Assembly: GCA_934096585.1 (NCBI GenBank)
Contig: CAKOMG010000005.1
Span: 62,001-126,000, forward strand
Direction: 5' to 3'
Source: an uncultured Bacilli bacterium
GTDB lineage: Bacteria > Bacillota_I > Bacilli_A > ML615J-28 > CAG-698
Length of the DNA stretch: 64,000 bases
Below, piece after piece: positions 46,288-54,966 of this stretch (its first letter is position 1; every line of letters begins with the position of its first letter). The position numbers and the translations under genes are program-made. The notes under the pieces were generated by a model. The model was not told the origin of the DNA and did no database searches. It saw nothing but the letters and a program-made list of their open reading frames with translations.

Positions 46288-48240
46288 TTAATTATTTTTT
46301 AAATTATTTAATAAATTTTCAATAAAGAATCCAAATGCCACTTTAGACATATTCTTTTCATAAGCAACATCAGGTTCATCTTTTTCTAAAGTAGTAACTG
46401 TTACTTCATCACTCCATATGATAGTTCCATTAACATTAATTGCGGCTACTTTAATTGTGTATTTTTGTTCTGGTTTTATACCATTTTTAGAATTAGCTTC
46501 AAATGTAAATTCTGATAATGCTCTATCTTCATCAGTTAAGAAGATATTTTTTATAACTATGTCATTTCTAAAAATTCGATACATATAAACATATTCACTC
46601 TTAATATTTTGATCCCATGTTAAAGTGATAGTCTCTGCAGTAACCTCTGGCTTTTTGAGTTTTCCAATGGAACCCCAATCAATGCGATTATCCAACTCTA
46701 ATGTAATAGTCGATTTAGTTTTGTCTTTATAACTAATTTCAACTTCTACTTCGTTGATTTCACCTATCCATAATATTTCTTTAATCTTTAATTGTGTACA
46801 AGTTTCATTCAAATACATCATTCTATCGATTCTTCTATTATTATTTTTTAATGTGAAATCCATACTAATTACATGGCCATAGCCACTCTTATCCCATGTT
46901 ATTTCGCCACTTGTTAAATCAGGATTGTTATTTTTAATAGTAAATGATTTTTCAAAAGTTTCTTTATTAAAATTGTTATCTACAGTTCCAAATCTTTTCT
47001 TAACCAAAGTTGATTGGTCTTTTACATTTCCTGAATAATCAATTGTCTTTGTTTTGATACCATTATCAGTTAAAGTAATTACCGTTGAAACAGTTGTGTT
47101 GTCAAAATAGCACGCCCATTTAGGTTTATTTGTATCATTTTTCATTGAATAATATTTTGTACCTGCAGAACCACCAAGTATATAAGTTGTTCCTTTATAA
47201 GGTTCAGTACAAATCGCATCCTTATAAAGATTTTTAGTTCTAGCAAACATATGATCATGTCCTGATAATACTAAGTCTACAGAACATTCATCAAAAATAC
47301 TACCCCAAATTTTTAAGAAAGCAACACCATCACTATAATATTGTGCTCCTGCGTAACAACTTCTATGGCATCCCACAATAATATAATCAGGAGTAAATGA
47401 ACTACAAACATTTCTAAACCATTGAATTAATTCAACATCTTTTCCTTTAATTTCACTATCCAGCATTATAAATAAGACATTATTATATAGAAAATAATAC
47501 GAACTTCCTTTACAATTTTCTGGACCATTTTGTGGATTATTAAAAAAATTATTATAAATTGAATTATCAACTGTATTAGTTCCATTATCATAGTATTCAT
47601 GATTTCCAACTGTAGTTGCAAATGGAACTTTCTTTAAGCTTGATTTTGTATAAAACATATTCCAATAACTAGAATTACCACCTTTATCAGTAATATCTCC
47701 TGTAATAAATGTAAATTTAATATCACTATCTTTAATGTGTTGTTCAGTCATTTCATTAAAACGCATAGCCCCTGATTCATTGTAATATTGTGGATCAGTC
47801 ATAAATAAAAATGAAAATTCTTCACTGATATCTGATGCAGTTTCAAATGAATAATCAGTAACATATACTTTAGTATCAGAAACTATTCTATATAAATATT
47901 TAGTTTTTGGAGTTAATCCAGTTAATTCAACATTCCAAACATGTCTAGCTGTAGACATTCCGGAATATTTTGCTTTATTAGTATCTTGTCTAGAAAATTC
48001 TACATAACTAGCCTCTACTTTTTCAGCATTTGCATATGCCACATCTGTTGCTACAGTATATTCAACAAATAATTTATTGATTGAACTTACTGATTGAAAA
48101 TTAATTCGCATAGTTGTTGCCATATTTTCTCCAGGGCATGTAACAACATTGTAAACATCTTCTGTCGCAGCATTTACAGAAAATGATACTCCGAATAAAA
48201 ATATTATTAATAAAATTAAGCTTGATAATGTTTTTTTCAT
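46288..48240 (-). CDS. Exported purple-acid-phosphatase-like metallophosphoesterase
   Basis: 650-aa exported enzyme. Signal peptide to VNAATE (about residue 25), then a PAP N-terminal FN3-like domain (about 35-135). Metallophosphatase motifs: FMTDPQYY, FITGDITDKGG, TVGNHEYYDN, GCHRSCYAG and VLSGHDHMFAR, which provide the metal ligands of the calcineurin-like fold. After the catalytic domain lie beta-rich modules and an FN3 domain, ending in an amphipathic helix. Probably releases phosphate from extracellular phosphoesters. No LPXTG anchor or lipobox. AAAGGA precedes the ATG. Confidence 0.88.
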   Translation of the reverse strand: MKKTLSSLILLIIFLFGVSFSVNAATEDVYNVVTCPGENMATTMRINFQSVSSINKLFVEYTVATDVAYANAEKVEASYVEFSRQDTNKAKYSGMSTARHVWNVELTGLTPKTKYLYRIVSDTKVYVTDYSFETASDISEEFSFLFMTDPQYYNESGAMRFNEMTEQHIKDSDIKFTFITGDITDKGGNSSYWNMFYTKSSLKKVPFATTVGNHEYYDNGTNTVDNSIYNNFFNNPQNGPENCKGSSYYFLYNNVLFIMLDSEIKGKDVELIQWFRNVCSSFTPDYIIVGCHRSCYAGAQYYSDGVAFLKIWGSIFDECSVDLVLSGHDHMFARTKNLYKDAICTEPYKGTTYILGGSAGTKYYSMKNDTNKPKWACYFDNTTVSTVITLTDNGIKTKTIDYSGNVKDQSTLVKKRFGTVDNNFNKETFEKSFTIKNNNPDLTSGEITWDKSGYGHVISMDFTLKNNNRRIDRMMYLNETCTQLKIKEILWIGEINEVEVEISYKDKTKSTITLELDNRIDWGSIGKLKKPEVTAETITLTWDQNIKSEYVYMYRIFRNDIVIKNIFLTDEDRALSEFTFEANSKNGIKPEQKYTIKVAAINVNGTIIWSDEVTVTTLEKDEPDVAYEKNMSKVAFGFFIENLLNNLKNN

Positions 48241-48375
48241 ATAATTTTCCTTTCATTAATTTCTATTTATATAATACTAAAAAATGCAAAAAAAAGCAAG
48301 TGTTTTCATATTTTTTTAGATTTTAGCCCAAACAATTTATGACTGAATTAATATACTATATATGGGAGGACAAAA

Positions 48376-48744
48376 ATGAACAATTACAAACTTAATGATC
48401 TATATTCATTAAAAGATGCTTTGCAAAACGGTACATTATTTAAACAGTTGTATAAACCTTATCTAAAAAAGGTTCCTCAACTAGTACCAGAAAACGAAGA
48501 AGAAAAAATGCTTATTGCTTTGGACCAATATTCTTTAGCATTAATGGATCTAAATCTTTATTTAGATTTAAACCCAACCGACAAAGAAATGGTGAATTTA
48601 TATAAGGATTATTTATCTAAATATAAAGATTTAAAAAAAGAATTTGGTGAAAAATTTTATTCACTTACAAAAGATTGTGAAAAAATAGCCACTAATAATT
48701 GGAATTGGGAATTAGGAAAATGGCCATGGGAGCGTGATAAATAA
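48376..48744 (+). CDS. cotJB: Spore coat protein CotJB with a fused CotJA-like N-terminus
   Basis: 122 aa. The C-terminal ~85 residues match CotJB: LYLDLNPTDKEMVNLY, then YKDLKKEFGEKF, and the Trp-rich end NNWNWELGKWPWE. The N-terminal ~35 residues contain LKDALQNGTLFKQLYKPY, which looks like the core of CotJA (ALxxGTLWxxLYxPY). CotJA is normally encoded by a separate gene upstream; none is present here. GGGAGG precedes the ATG. The stop overlaps the cotJC start (TAATG). Known Bacillus role: the CotJ proteins form an inner spore-coat complex. Confidence 0.85.
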   Translation: MNNYKLNDLYSLKDALQNGTLFKQLYKPYLKKVPQLVPENEEEKMLIALDQYSLALMDLNLYLDLNPTDKEMVNLYKDYLSKYKDLKKEFGEKFYSLTKDCEKIATNNWNWELGKWPWERDK

Positions 48745-49304
48745 TGTTTGAATATAAAAAATATGCATGGTTTCCAATTAATTTACCAAAAAAAGATTTA
48801 AAATTCGCAAAAGCTTTGGTCACACAATACGGAGGACCATATGGAGAACTTGCAGCTGCTTTAAGATATTTAAATCAAAGATACACAATGCCTGATGATA
48901 AAGGCAAAGCTTTATTAACTGATATCGGAACTGAAGAGTTAGGACACGTTGAAATGATTTGCGCAATGTTCTATCAATTAACCAAAGGTGCAACAATTGA
49001 AGAATTAAAGGCAAACGGAATGGAAACAAATTACGCACAAAATGGTAAAGAAATATTTATGGTTGATGCATTTGGTAATCCGTTTGGAGTAAACGGTATA
49101 GGTGCAACAGGTGATTTTCTTGCAGATTTATCAGAAGATATGGCAGCCGAGGAAAAAGCAAGAGCAACTTACGAACATTTGATGGATTTAACTAATGATC
49201 CAAGCGTTCTTGCAATTTTGAATTATTTAAGAACTAGAGAACTTGTTCACTTCAATCGCTTTAAAGAATTGTATAACTACTATAAAGAAAAAAAAGAAAA
49301 ATAA
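48744..49304 (+). CDS. cotJC: Spore coat protein CotJC, manganese-catalase family
   Basis: 186-aa ferritin-like four-helix protein of the manganese catalase family. It begins FEYKKYAWFPINLPKKD, typical of CotJC, and carries metal-ligand glutamates in GPYGELAAALRYLNQRY, GTEELGHVEM and EEKARATYEHL, with a further RELVHFNRF helix. It probably binds a di-Mn centre and may detoxify peroxide in the spore coat. One-nucleotide overlap with cotJB indicates coupled translation. Confidence 0.92.
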   Translation: MFEYKKYAWFPINLPKKDLKFAKALVTQYGGPYGELAAALRYLNQRYTMPDDKGKALLTDIGTEELGHVEMICAMFYQLTKGATIEELKANGMETNYAQNGKEIFMVDAFGNPFGVNGIGATGDFLADLSEDMAAEEKARATYEHLMDLTNDPSVLAILNYLRTRELVHFNRFKELYNYYKEKKEK

Positions 49305-49339
49305 AAATAATCCCTTAAGATAACTCTTAAGGGATTATT
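49300..49339 (-). terminator. Bidirectional terminator between cotJC and the nucleoside kinase gene
   Basis: Perfect 15-bp stem AATAATCCCTTAAGA/TCTTAAGGGATTATT with a TAAC loop. The T-run is stronger on the minus strand (kinase gene), but it also closes the cotJ unit. Confidence 0.85.
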
Positions 49340-49340
49340 A

Positions 49341-50987
49341 TTATTCATCATATTCATAAAAACAACTATCACCAATAAATTCTCTTAAAATGGAATTACA
49401 TGGAACATACTTATCTTCAATGTCATTAACATATTTTAAGAATTTAATTAACCTATTAGCCTGGATATAGTATTCATCATCACTCTTTATTGTTTGTAAT
49501 GCGGGTAAAGCATATTTTTTCATTACCATAATTTCATAAGTAAGTTCTGAATTAAATACATAGTCAGCTTCTTTTTGCCATTGATAAATCCATTTGAATT
49601 CGCCTCTTCTTACATTCTTCCACATTGCAAAAGTACGATTTGGAGATGTTTTACGATATTTGGCATCTCTAACGATTCTTCGAATTAAACGCAAATCAGT
49701 AGCACAAATAGGATTATGATCGTCAATATTCAATTGTGGAACAGGGCTAATAAATATTTTAAATTTTTGATGTTTTGGGATTAAGCTTGTCACTTTTTCA
49801 TTCAAAGCATGAATACCTTCGATTAGAATTGGCTGATGTGGTTCTAATTTAACTTTAGATCCTTGAATTCTCTTGCCTTGTTTGAAATCAAATATAGGTA
49901 GAGTTACTTCATCTCCTTGTATTAAAGATACAAGTTGTTGATTAAAGAACTTAATATCTAAAGCATCTACACTTTCAAAATCCGGATCACCATTTTCATC
50001 TAATGGAGTATCTTCGCGATTCAAATAATAATCATCCATCGAAATCATTACTGGATTAATTCCTCTAGTCATTAACTCGATTTTTAAACGATTAGTAAAA
50101 GTAGTTTTACCACTTGATGATGGTCCTGCTATAGCAATCAACTTTATGTCATCAATATTTTCTTTAATTTTTAAACCTAATTCTGCTAACATATTATTAT
50201 GTTTTGTCTCACACATATTAACAAATTTTACAAAGTCTCGCGATTCAGTAAATTGGTTCATTGTGGAAATATTTTCAACTCCGCATAATAGTCTCCAACT
50301 TCTAGCACTTTGAATCATACGACTGAAACTTTGATCATCTTCAAATGCAGGTATCTTTCCACCTTCCTCAGCACGAGGATATTGGATAACAAATCCAGGA
50401 TAATATAGTCGTAATACATAGTCATTTAAATAGCCAGTTGAAGGTAACATATAACCATACATATAATTTATAAACCCATCACATTCATATGTATTAACAA
50501 AATCATCTTGTCTATACTTTAAAAAAGCAATTTTGTCCTCATACCCTTCTTTCTTGTATAATTCAAGAACCTCTTCTTTTGGCAATTTTTGTCTTACTAT
50601 TGGGTAATTAGCATTGATTATTTTTTTAACTTCTTGATTAAGTTCATCAATAAATGATTGATTTATTTTAAAATTATTATCTTTAACAACACCTAAAAAA
50701 GTTCTAGAAACATAGTCGCTAAAGTTTATTTTAGCAGCAGGCCTAATTCTTTTTAAGGCCATTATGATTACGTATCTTAATGTTGTTTGATAAACTCTTA
50801 CTGCTTCTGAATTAGTTAAATCAAAAAATTCAACAACGCAATCGTAATTCAAATAATATGTCAATTCTCGCATACGATTGTTAACCGTAGCAGCATAGCA
50901 CTTAATTCCTAATTCTTTCGCTATTTCTTCAAGCGTTTTCTTTACTTCATAACAATATGTGTTATTACCTATTTTTACAGAATACAT
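49341..50987 (-). CDS. Nucleoside (uridine-type) kinase fused to ThrRS-like N-terminal domains
   Basis: 548 aa. The first ~60 residues look like a TGS domain (YCYEVKKTLEEIAKELG), followed by a ThrRS second-additional-domain-like region, as in the Firmicutes nucleoside kinase family. The C-terminal half is a P-loop uridine kinase/PRK: Walker A GPSSSGKTT, ISMDDYYLNREDTPLDENG, an ILIEGIHALNE strand, and RLIRRIVRDAKYR. Expected reaction is phosphorylation of a nucleoside such as uridine. It is monocistronic; AAAGGAG precedes the ATG. Confidence 0.88.
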   Translation of the reverse strand: MYSVKIGNNTYCYEVKKTLEEIAKELGIKCYAATVNNRMRELTYYLNYDCVVEFFDLTNSEAVRVYQTTLRYVIIMALKRIRPAAKINFSDYVSRTFLGVVKDNNFKINQSFIDELNQEVKKIINANYPIVRQKLPKEEVLELYKKEGYEDKIAFLKYRQDDFVNTYECDGFINYMYGYMLPSTGYLNDYVLRLYYPGFVIQYPRAEEGGKIPAFEDDQSFSRMIQSARSWRLLCGVENISTMNQFTESRDFVKFVNMCETKHNNMLAELGLKIKENIDDIKLIAIAGPSSSGKTTFTNRLKIELMTRGINPVMISMDDYYLNREDTPLDENGDPDFESVDALDIKFFNQQLVSLIQGDEVTLPIFDFKQGKRIQGSKVKLEPHQPILIEGIHALNEKVTSLIPKHQKFKIFISPVPQLNIDDHNPICATDLRLIRRIVRDAKYRKTSPNRTFAMWKNVRRGEFKWIYQWQKEADYVFNSELTYEIMVMKKYALPALQTIKSDDEYYIQANRLIKFLKYVNDIEDKYVPCNSILREFIGDSCFYEYDE

Positions 50988-51040
50988 TTTTTCTCCTTTC
51001 CTTTATTTTATTAAAAAATAAATAATTTATAACTAGAATA

Positions 51041-51068
51041 AAAAAGTATTAGCAACAATGCTAATACT
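51041..51068 (-). terminator. Terminator of infC-rpmI-rplT
   Basis: Perfect 10-bp stem AGTATTAGCA/TGCTAATACT with a 4-nt loop, followed by TTTTT on the minus strand. Confidence 0.85.
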
Positions 51069-51078
51069 ATATTTAATT

Positions 51079-51438
51079 TTATTTTGTTAAGGCTGCTTTA
51101 GCAGTATCACATAATGCTTTAAATCCTTCAGCATCATGAATAGCTAATTCAGATAACATTTTTCTATTAACTTCAACATTAGCTACTTTTAAACCGTGCA
51201 TTAATTTACTATAAGACAAATCATTAAGTCTTGCTCCAGCATTGATACGAGCAATCCATAATCTTCTGAAATCTCTTTTCTTTCTTTTACGATCTCTATA
51301 AGCGTAAGCTAATGATTTCATAACTTGCGCATTGGCAGTCTTATATAATGTATGTTTAGAACCAAAGTAACCTTTAGCTAATTTTAATATTTTTTTACGT
51401 CTTCTTCTAGAAACGACTCCACCTTTTGTACGTGGCAT
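51079..51438 (-). CDS. rplT: Ribosomal protein L20
   Basis: 119-aa bL20 of the large subunit, with the long basic N-terminal helix (RRRRKKILKLAKGYFGSK) and the C-terminal globular domain (GLKVANVEVNRKMLSELAI). L20 binds 23S rRNA early in assembly and, in Bacilli, represses its own operon through the infC leader. AGGAGG precedes the ATG. It is the last gene of infC-rpmI-rplT. Confidence 0.98.
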   Translation of the reverse strand: MPRTKGGVVSRRRRKKILKLAKGYFGSKHTLYKTANAQVMKSLAYAYRDRKRKKRDFRRLWIARINAGARLNDLSYSKLMHGLKVANVEVNRKMLSELAIHDAEGFKALCDTAKAALTK

Positions 51439-51481
51439 AATTATTACCTCCTATTATTAATTTTAATTTATCAAAATATTA

Positions 51482-51682
51482 TTAGTCACAATTTTTAATC
51501 ATTTGACTAATTCTCTTCATATCTGATGCAGATACATTACCTGATTTACGTAAATGGCGAATTCTTTTTTGTGTTTTTCCTGGTGCTAAATGGCTTGAAC
51601 CTGGACGCCATCTTTTTACAGATCCATTACCAGTAATTTTAAAGCGTTTCTTAGTTCCGCTATGTGTCTTCATTTTAGGCAT
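51482..51682 (-). CDS. rpmI: Ribosomal protein L35
   Basis: 66-aa bL35 with the family start MPKMKTHSGTKKRFKITGNG and a basic middle (SHLAPGKTQKRIRHLRK). A structural protein of the 50S subunit, between infC and rplT in the canonical order. Confidence 0.98.
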   Translation of the reverse strand: MPKMKTHSGTKKRFKITGNGSVKRWRPGSSHLAPGKTQKRIRHLRKSGNVSASDMKRISQMIKNCD

Positions 51683-51700
51683 AATAAATACTCTCCTATC

Positions 51701-52243
51701 TTATTTTTTCTCTTTTTTTGCAACTAATATCATAGATACACTTTTTCCTTCAAGCGTTGGTTTTGATTCAACAGTAGCATAATCTTTTGTAGCTTCAATA
51801 AAGTTTGTTAATACTTGAATATCAGGATCTCCCATATTAAGCATTCTAGCACGCTTATTGAAACGCAATGTAACCTTAAGTTTATTACCTTGTTGAAGGA
51901 ATTTTAAACCAGCTCTCAATTTAGTATCAAAATCATTTGTACTAATAACTGGTGTTAACCATACTTCTTTCACAGAAATAATAGTTTGATTCTTTTTTGC
52001 TACACGAGCACGTTTTTGTTGTTCGTAACGATATTTGCTATAGTCCATCATTCTACACACTGGAGTTTCAGCGTTTGGTGCAACACACACCAAGTCTAAT
52101 CCTTTTTCTTCTGCTAGTTTTCTGCCTTCAATAGTTGGCATTTTTCCTAACATAGTTCCATCAGAATCAACAACCATAACAAATTCCGCAGTAATGTCTT
52201 CATTGATTAAAGCATCATTCTTGCGATCTTGACTTCTATTTAT
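51701..52243 (-). CDS. infC: Translation initiation factor IF-3
   Basis: 180-aa IF-3: an N-terminal domain (ALINEDITAEFVMVVDSDG), lysine-rich linker (YEQQKRARVAKKNQ), and C-terminal domain (KVTLRFNKRARMLN). IF-3 binds the 30S subunit and rejects wrong start codons. I place the start at ATA 52243, 8 nt after AGGAGG (52257-52252). The in-frame GTG at 52252 overlaps the ribosome site itself and is not usable. A non-canonical start is a known self-regulatory feature of infC (AUU in E. coli). Confidence 0.9.
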   Translation of the reverse strand: MNRSQDRKNDALINEDITAEFVMVVDSDGTMLGKMPTIEGRKLAEEKGLDLVCVAPNAETPVCRMMDYSKYRYEQQKRARVAKKNQTIISVKEVWLTPVISTNDFDTKLRAGLKFLQQGNKLKVTLRFNKRARMLNMGDPDIQVLTNFIEATKDYATVESKPTLEGKSVSMILVAKKEKK

Positions 52244-52257
52244 ACTTGACACCTCCT

Positions 52258-52412
52258 AATAAATTAATCTATCAAGTGAAAAAGAAAATGTGAGTGCGTA
52301 ACACCCACATTAAAATCACAAAAATAATTATCTTTAAGTAACATTAATACCTACCAACGTAATCAGTCAGGTGAGAAGCGGGTGCTTCTTCTTTCCACTA
52401 TGATAAATTTAC
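52258..52412 (-). promoter_or_regulatory. L20-type leader with attenuator ahead of infC
   Basis: The 5' leader of infC contains AAGAAGCACCCGCTTCTCACC and downstream ACGTTGG, as seen in L20 (infC operon) leaders. It ends in an intrinsic terminator (AATGTGGGTG/CACTCACATT, 52311-52287, then TTTTCTTTTT). By analogy with Bacilli, excess L20 would stabilise the terminator. Confidence 0.75.
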
Positions 52413-52418
52413 TATTAT

Positions 52419-52447
52419 ATTATACACTTTTTTACTGCTTTTGTCAA
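52419..52447 (-). promoter_or_regulatory. Consensus promoter of infC-rpmI-rplT
   Basis: Perfect TTGACA (minus 52447-52442), 17-nt spacer, perfect TATAAT (52424-52419). It is the strongest sigma-A-type promoter seen in the window. Confidence 0.9.
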
Positions 52448-52477
52448 TATAGAAATGAAAAAATGTTTTAATATTGA

Positions 52478-52696
52478 TTAATCATATTTATGGTCATCCA
52501 AATTTTGTAGTTCTGGATTATCATTTATTACTTGTGAAGATATCAACGCTAGGTCTTCATTTGTGACTTCATTATTCTTATTTAATTTTTTCTTTTTTGA
52601 ACCTATAATACTTAAAATTAAAATTAAAATAATTGCAATAACTATTAGGATAACAATCCATATATTATTTTTTATGTATTGAATAATTTGATCCAT
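52478..52696 (-). CDS. Small single-pass membrane protein
   Basis: 72-aa protein: a short N-terminus, one strongly hydrophobic helix (about residues 12-32, WIVILIVIAIILILILSIIG), a KKKK positive cluster implying a cytoplasmic C-terminus, and an acidic Asn/Glu-rich tail. An excellent AGGAGG site 6 nt from the ATG supports real translation. Function unknown. It lies 53 nt downstream of an ABC permease gene and may be part of that unit. Confidence 0.7.
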   Translation of the reverse strand: MDQIIQYIKNNIWIVILIVIAIILILILSIIGSKKKKLNKNNEVTNEDLALISSQVINDNPELQNLDDHKYD

Positions 52697-52749
52697 ATTT
52701 TGCCTCCTAAATTAACATACAAATATTGTAGCAAAAAAAAGATTTTTTT

Positions 52750-53454
52750 TCAATAATTTAAATCATTTTTATTAAATATCATTTTAATAATTATTAATAT
52801 GAATATAGTTAAAATAACAATGGAAAAATAAGTAAGCAAATTAAATCCTTTAACATCAAAATAATTAGGTAAAAAAAATTTAAAAAACTCTATAATTAAA
52901 CTTTCATCATTATTTAATAAATCAGAAAGAATAAATAAAAAAAATGAAAATATTAACCCTATTTGATTTTTTAAAATTAAAGTGAGAAATAACGTAACCA
53001 AGCCATAATACAAAGCTATTATGCAATTACTAACAAATGAATTGATAAAATAAAATGTTAAAAAGAAATATTTTTTTATAATTATTCCAATAATTAAATA
53101 TAGTAAAAATACGACCCCAAATAACAAAATTATTAATATACAATTTATTATTATGCAAGAAAATAAGTATTGACTCTTTTTTTGTCTCGAGCTTGCAACA
53201 AAATTAATTGCAAATAAACATTTATGATTATTAATAGTCGCAAATACATAGCAAGAGAATAATGTTATAACAATTTTTGTATAATATAATGCATTTGTAG
53301 TATAATTTAAAATTACTTCATCATATGGTAATGTTTCATTCATTCCTATCAATGAACCAATGAATAACGAACATAGCAAAATACATATAGCTATTAAGAC
53401 AATAAAAATTTTTTTAGTAAAGCAGCAGTGAAAAATAAATTTAATTACTCGCAT
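52750..53454 (-). CDS. ABC-2-like transporter membrane subunit
   Basis: 234-aa membrane protein with about six hydrophobic helices and little else, consistent with an ABC-2-type permease. The start overlaps the upstream ABC ATPase gene by 14 nt, which makes partnership very likely. No family-specific motif is recognised and the substrate is unknown. The last helices are followed by a short basic tail. Confidence 0.65.
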   Translation of the reverse strand: MRVIKFIFHCCFTKKIFIVLIAICILLCSLFIGSLIGMNETLPYDEVILNYTTNALYYTKIVITLFSCYVFATINNHKCLFAINFVASSRQKKSQYLFSCIIINCILIILLFGVVFLLYLIIGIIIKKYFFLTFYFINSFVSNCIIALYYGLVTLFLTLILKNQIGLIFSFFLFILSDLLNNDESLIIEFFKFFLPNYFDVKGFNLLTYFSIVILTIFILIIIKMIFNKNDLNY

Positions 53455-54043
53455 ATTTTATATTACCATTATCTAGTTTGATTATATAATCAAAAGCAAA
53501 AGAATAAAACTCAGGATAATGAGTTGTAACGATAACCGATTTATTAGTTAATTTTAATTTGTTTAAAATTTGAAAAAAAACATTTTGTGATATTTTATCT
53601 AATCCATTTAAAGGTTCATCAAAAATAAATAAAGTAGCATTATGAATTAGTGATTGAATAATCATCGCTTTTTGCAACATCCCCTTCGACATAATATTTA
53701 GTCTAATATCTCCATTAAGTTCAAATCTCTTATAATACTCATCAACTGTATTTTGATTAAACGGACTCTCATATAAATCGCAAATAACTTTTAGAAAGTC
53801 ATTTAATGTTAGAAAATCAATGCTAAAAATTCTTTCTGGAACATATCCTATATTATTTGAGTTAATTAATATGTTTCCTTTTGTTAAAGGATTAATTCCT
53901 AATATGCATTTTAGTAGCGTTGACTTTCCAGATCCATTACTTCCAATTAACAAATAAGTTTTATTTTTTTCAAAATGAAAAAAGGGAATATTTAGTATTT
54001 CTCTTTTTCCATATTGCTTAATTAAGTTTTCTAAAATAATCAT
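53441..54043 (-). CDS. ABC transporter ATP-binding protein
   Basis: 200-aa compact nucleotide-binding subunit. Walker A GSNGSGKST, Walker B TLFIFDEPLNGLD and a switch His in VVTTHYPEF are intact; the signature is MSKGMLQK in place of LSGGQ, as in many CcmA/ABC-2-type ATPases. The ATG overlaps the previous gene's stop (TAATG), and the permease gene starts inside its 3' end. Presumably drives export by the adjacent permease. Confidence 0.88.
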   Translation of the reverse strand: MIILENLIKQYGKREILNIPFFHFEKNKTYLLIGSNGSGKSTLLKCILGINPLTKGNILINSNNIGYVPERIFSIDFLTLNDFLKVICDLYESPFNQNTVDEYYKRFELNGDIRLNIMSKGMLQKAMIIQSLIHNATLFIFDEPLNGLDKISQNVFFQILNKLKLTNKSVIVTTHYPEFYSFAFDYIIKLDNGNIKYASN

Positions 54044-54966
54044 TATTTCACTTTATAAACCATATAATTATTACTCTGCACTATCTCTTTAATCGGATTA
54101 TAATAATTATATAAGCCAAAAATATACTCATAAGTTTTACCATTATATGAATAAATGATTTTAATAGGAAATCTGTTCATTATAAATAATTCATCGTAAT
54201 AAATAGGAACAAAAAGTTTTATTTCTTTTTGGCTATCAATGTTAATGGTTAAATCACCACTTCTTTTTTTCACTTGCTCATGACCATAGCCAGCAACTTC
54301 CTCAAAATCAATTGAATTTGTATTATCAACTTCTTTTATTCCATCTCCTATATAAACATTAGTATTTAATATTTCAATTTTACTAATATTAATTGCTTGA
54401 TTTGAATTATTATTAATTCCATAAATTACACCACCCAAATAACTATTATTATTTTCAAATGTTAATGGTTTAATATAAGATATATTTATTAATGATTCTC
54501 TTTTAACATATTTATTGAAACTAAATTTTCCAATTTTTATTTTATAATCTTTATTACCTTGATAACCTATGCTTAAATAAGCATCACTTAAATTCCAACT
54601 ATATTCATCTTTTACATCAAATAATATTTTAAAATTTAGCGCAAACATATAATATTTATCATCATTATATTTAATGGTTTCTTCTTTACTATTAACAGAT
54701 ATTAAATCTAATTTCATACTTTCTATTTCATCTTTCGAAGTAATAATTGCATATTCAAATTGATTTTTATCTAAAATATATGAATTTTTATCATTAATAA
54801 ATAATGAAATATTAAGGTAGTCATCTTCTTCTACAGTTGATGCCACATTATAATTTCGTAAATAAGTTATTATATTTATTTCAATATTTTTAGTAAAAAA
54901 AATGATACCGATTAAAAATGATATAATAATCACACCCAAACAAATAAAAGGTATAATCTTACGCAT
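54043..54966 (-). CDS. Membrane-anchored extracytoplasmic protein of the ABC cassette
   Basis: 307-aa protein I do not recognise. One N-terminal helix (IIPFICLGVIIISFLIGIIFF) anchors a ~270-residue extracytoplasmic region rich in Asn, Ile, Lys and Tyr, with beta-type composition. No catalytic motif or lipobox is seen. Start ATG 54966 has GGTGG 6 nt upstream and overlaps the preceding gene by 8 nt; ATG 54984 lacks a ribosome site. Second gene of a four-gene overlapping set. Confidence 0.65.
   Translation of the reverse strand: MRKIIPFICLGVIIISFLIGIIFFTKNIEINIITYLRNYNVASTVEEDDYLNISLFINDKNSYILDKNQFEYAIITSKDEIESMKLDLISVNSKEETIKYNDDKYYMFALNFKILFDVKDEYSWNLSDAYLSIGYQGNKDYKIKIGKFSFNKYVKRESLINISYIKPLTFENNNSYLGGVIYGINNNSNQAINISKIEILNTNVYIGDGIKEVDNTNSIDFEEVAGYGHEQVKKRSGDLTINIDSQKEIKLFVPIYYDELFIMNRFPIKIIYSYNGKTYEYIFGLYNYYNPIKEIVQSNNYMVYKVK

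Noticed and set aside
48340..48366. Sporulation sigma-factor promoter before cotJ
   Set aside because: TATACTA resembles a forespore -10 box, but no matching -35 was found at the right distance.
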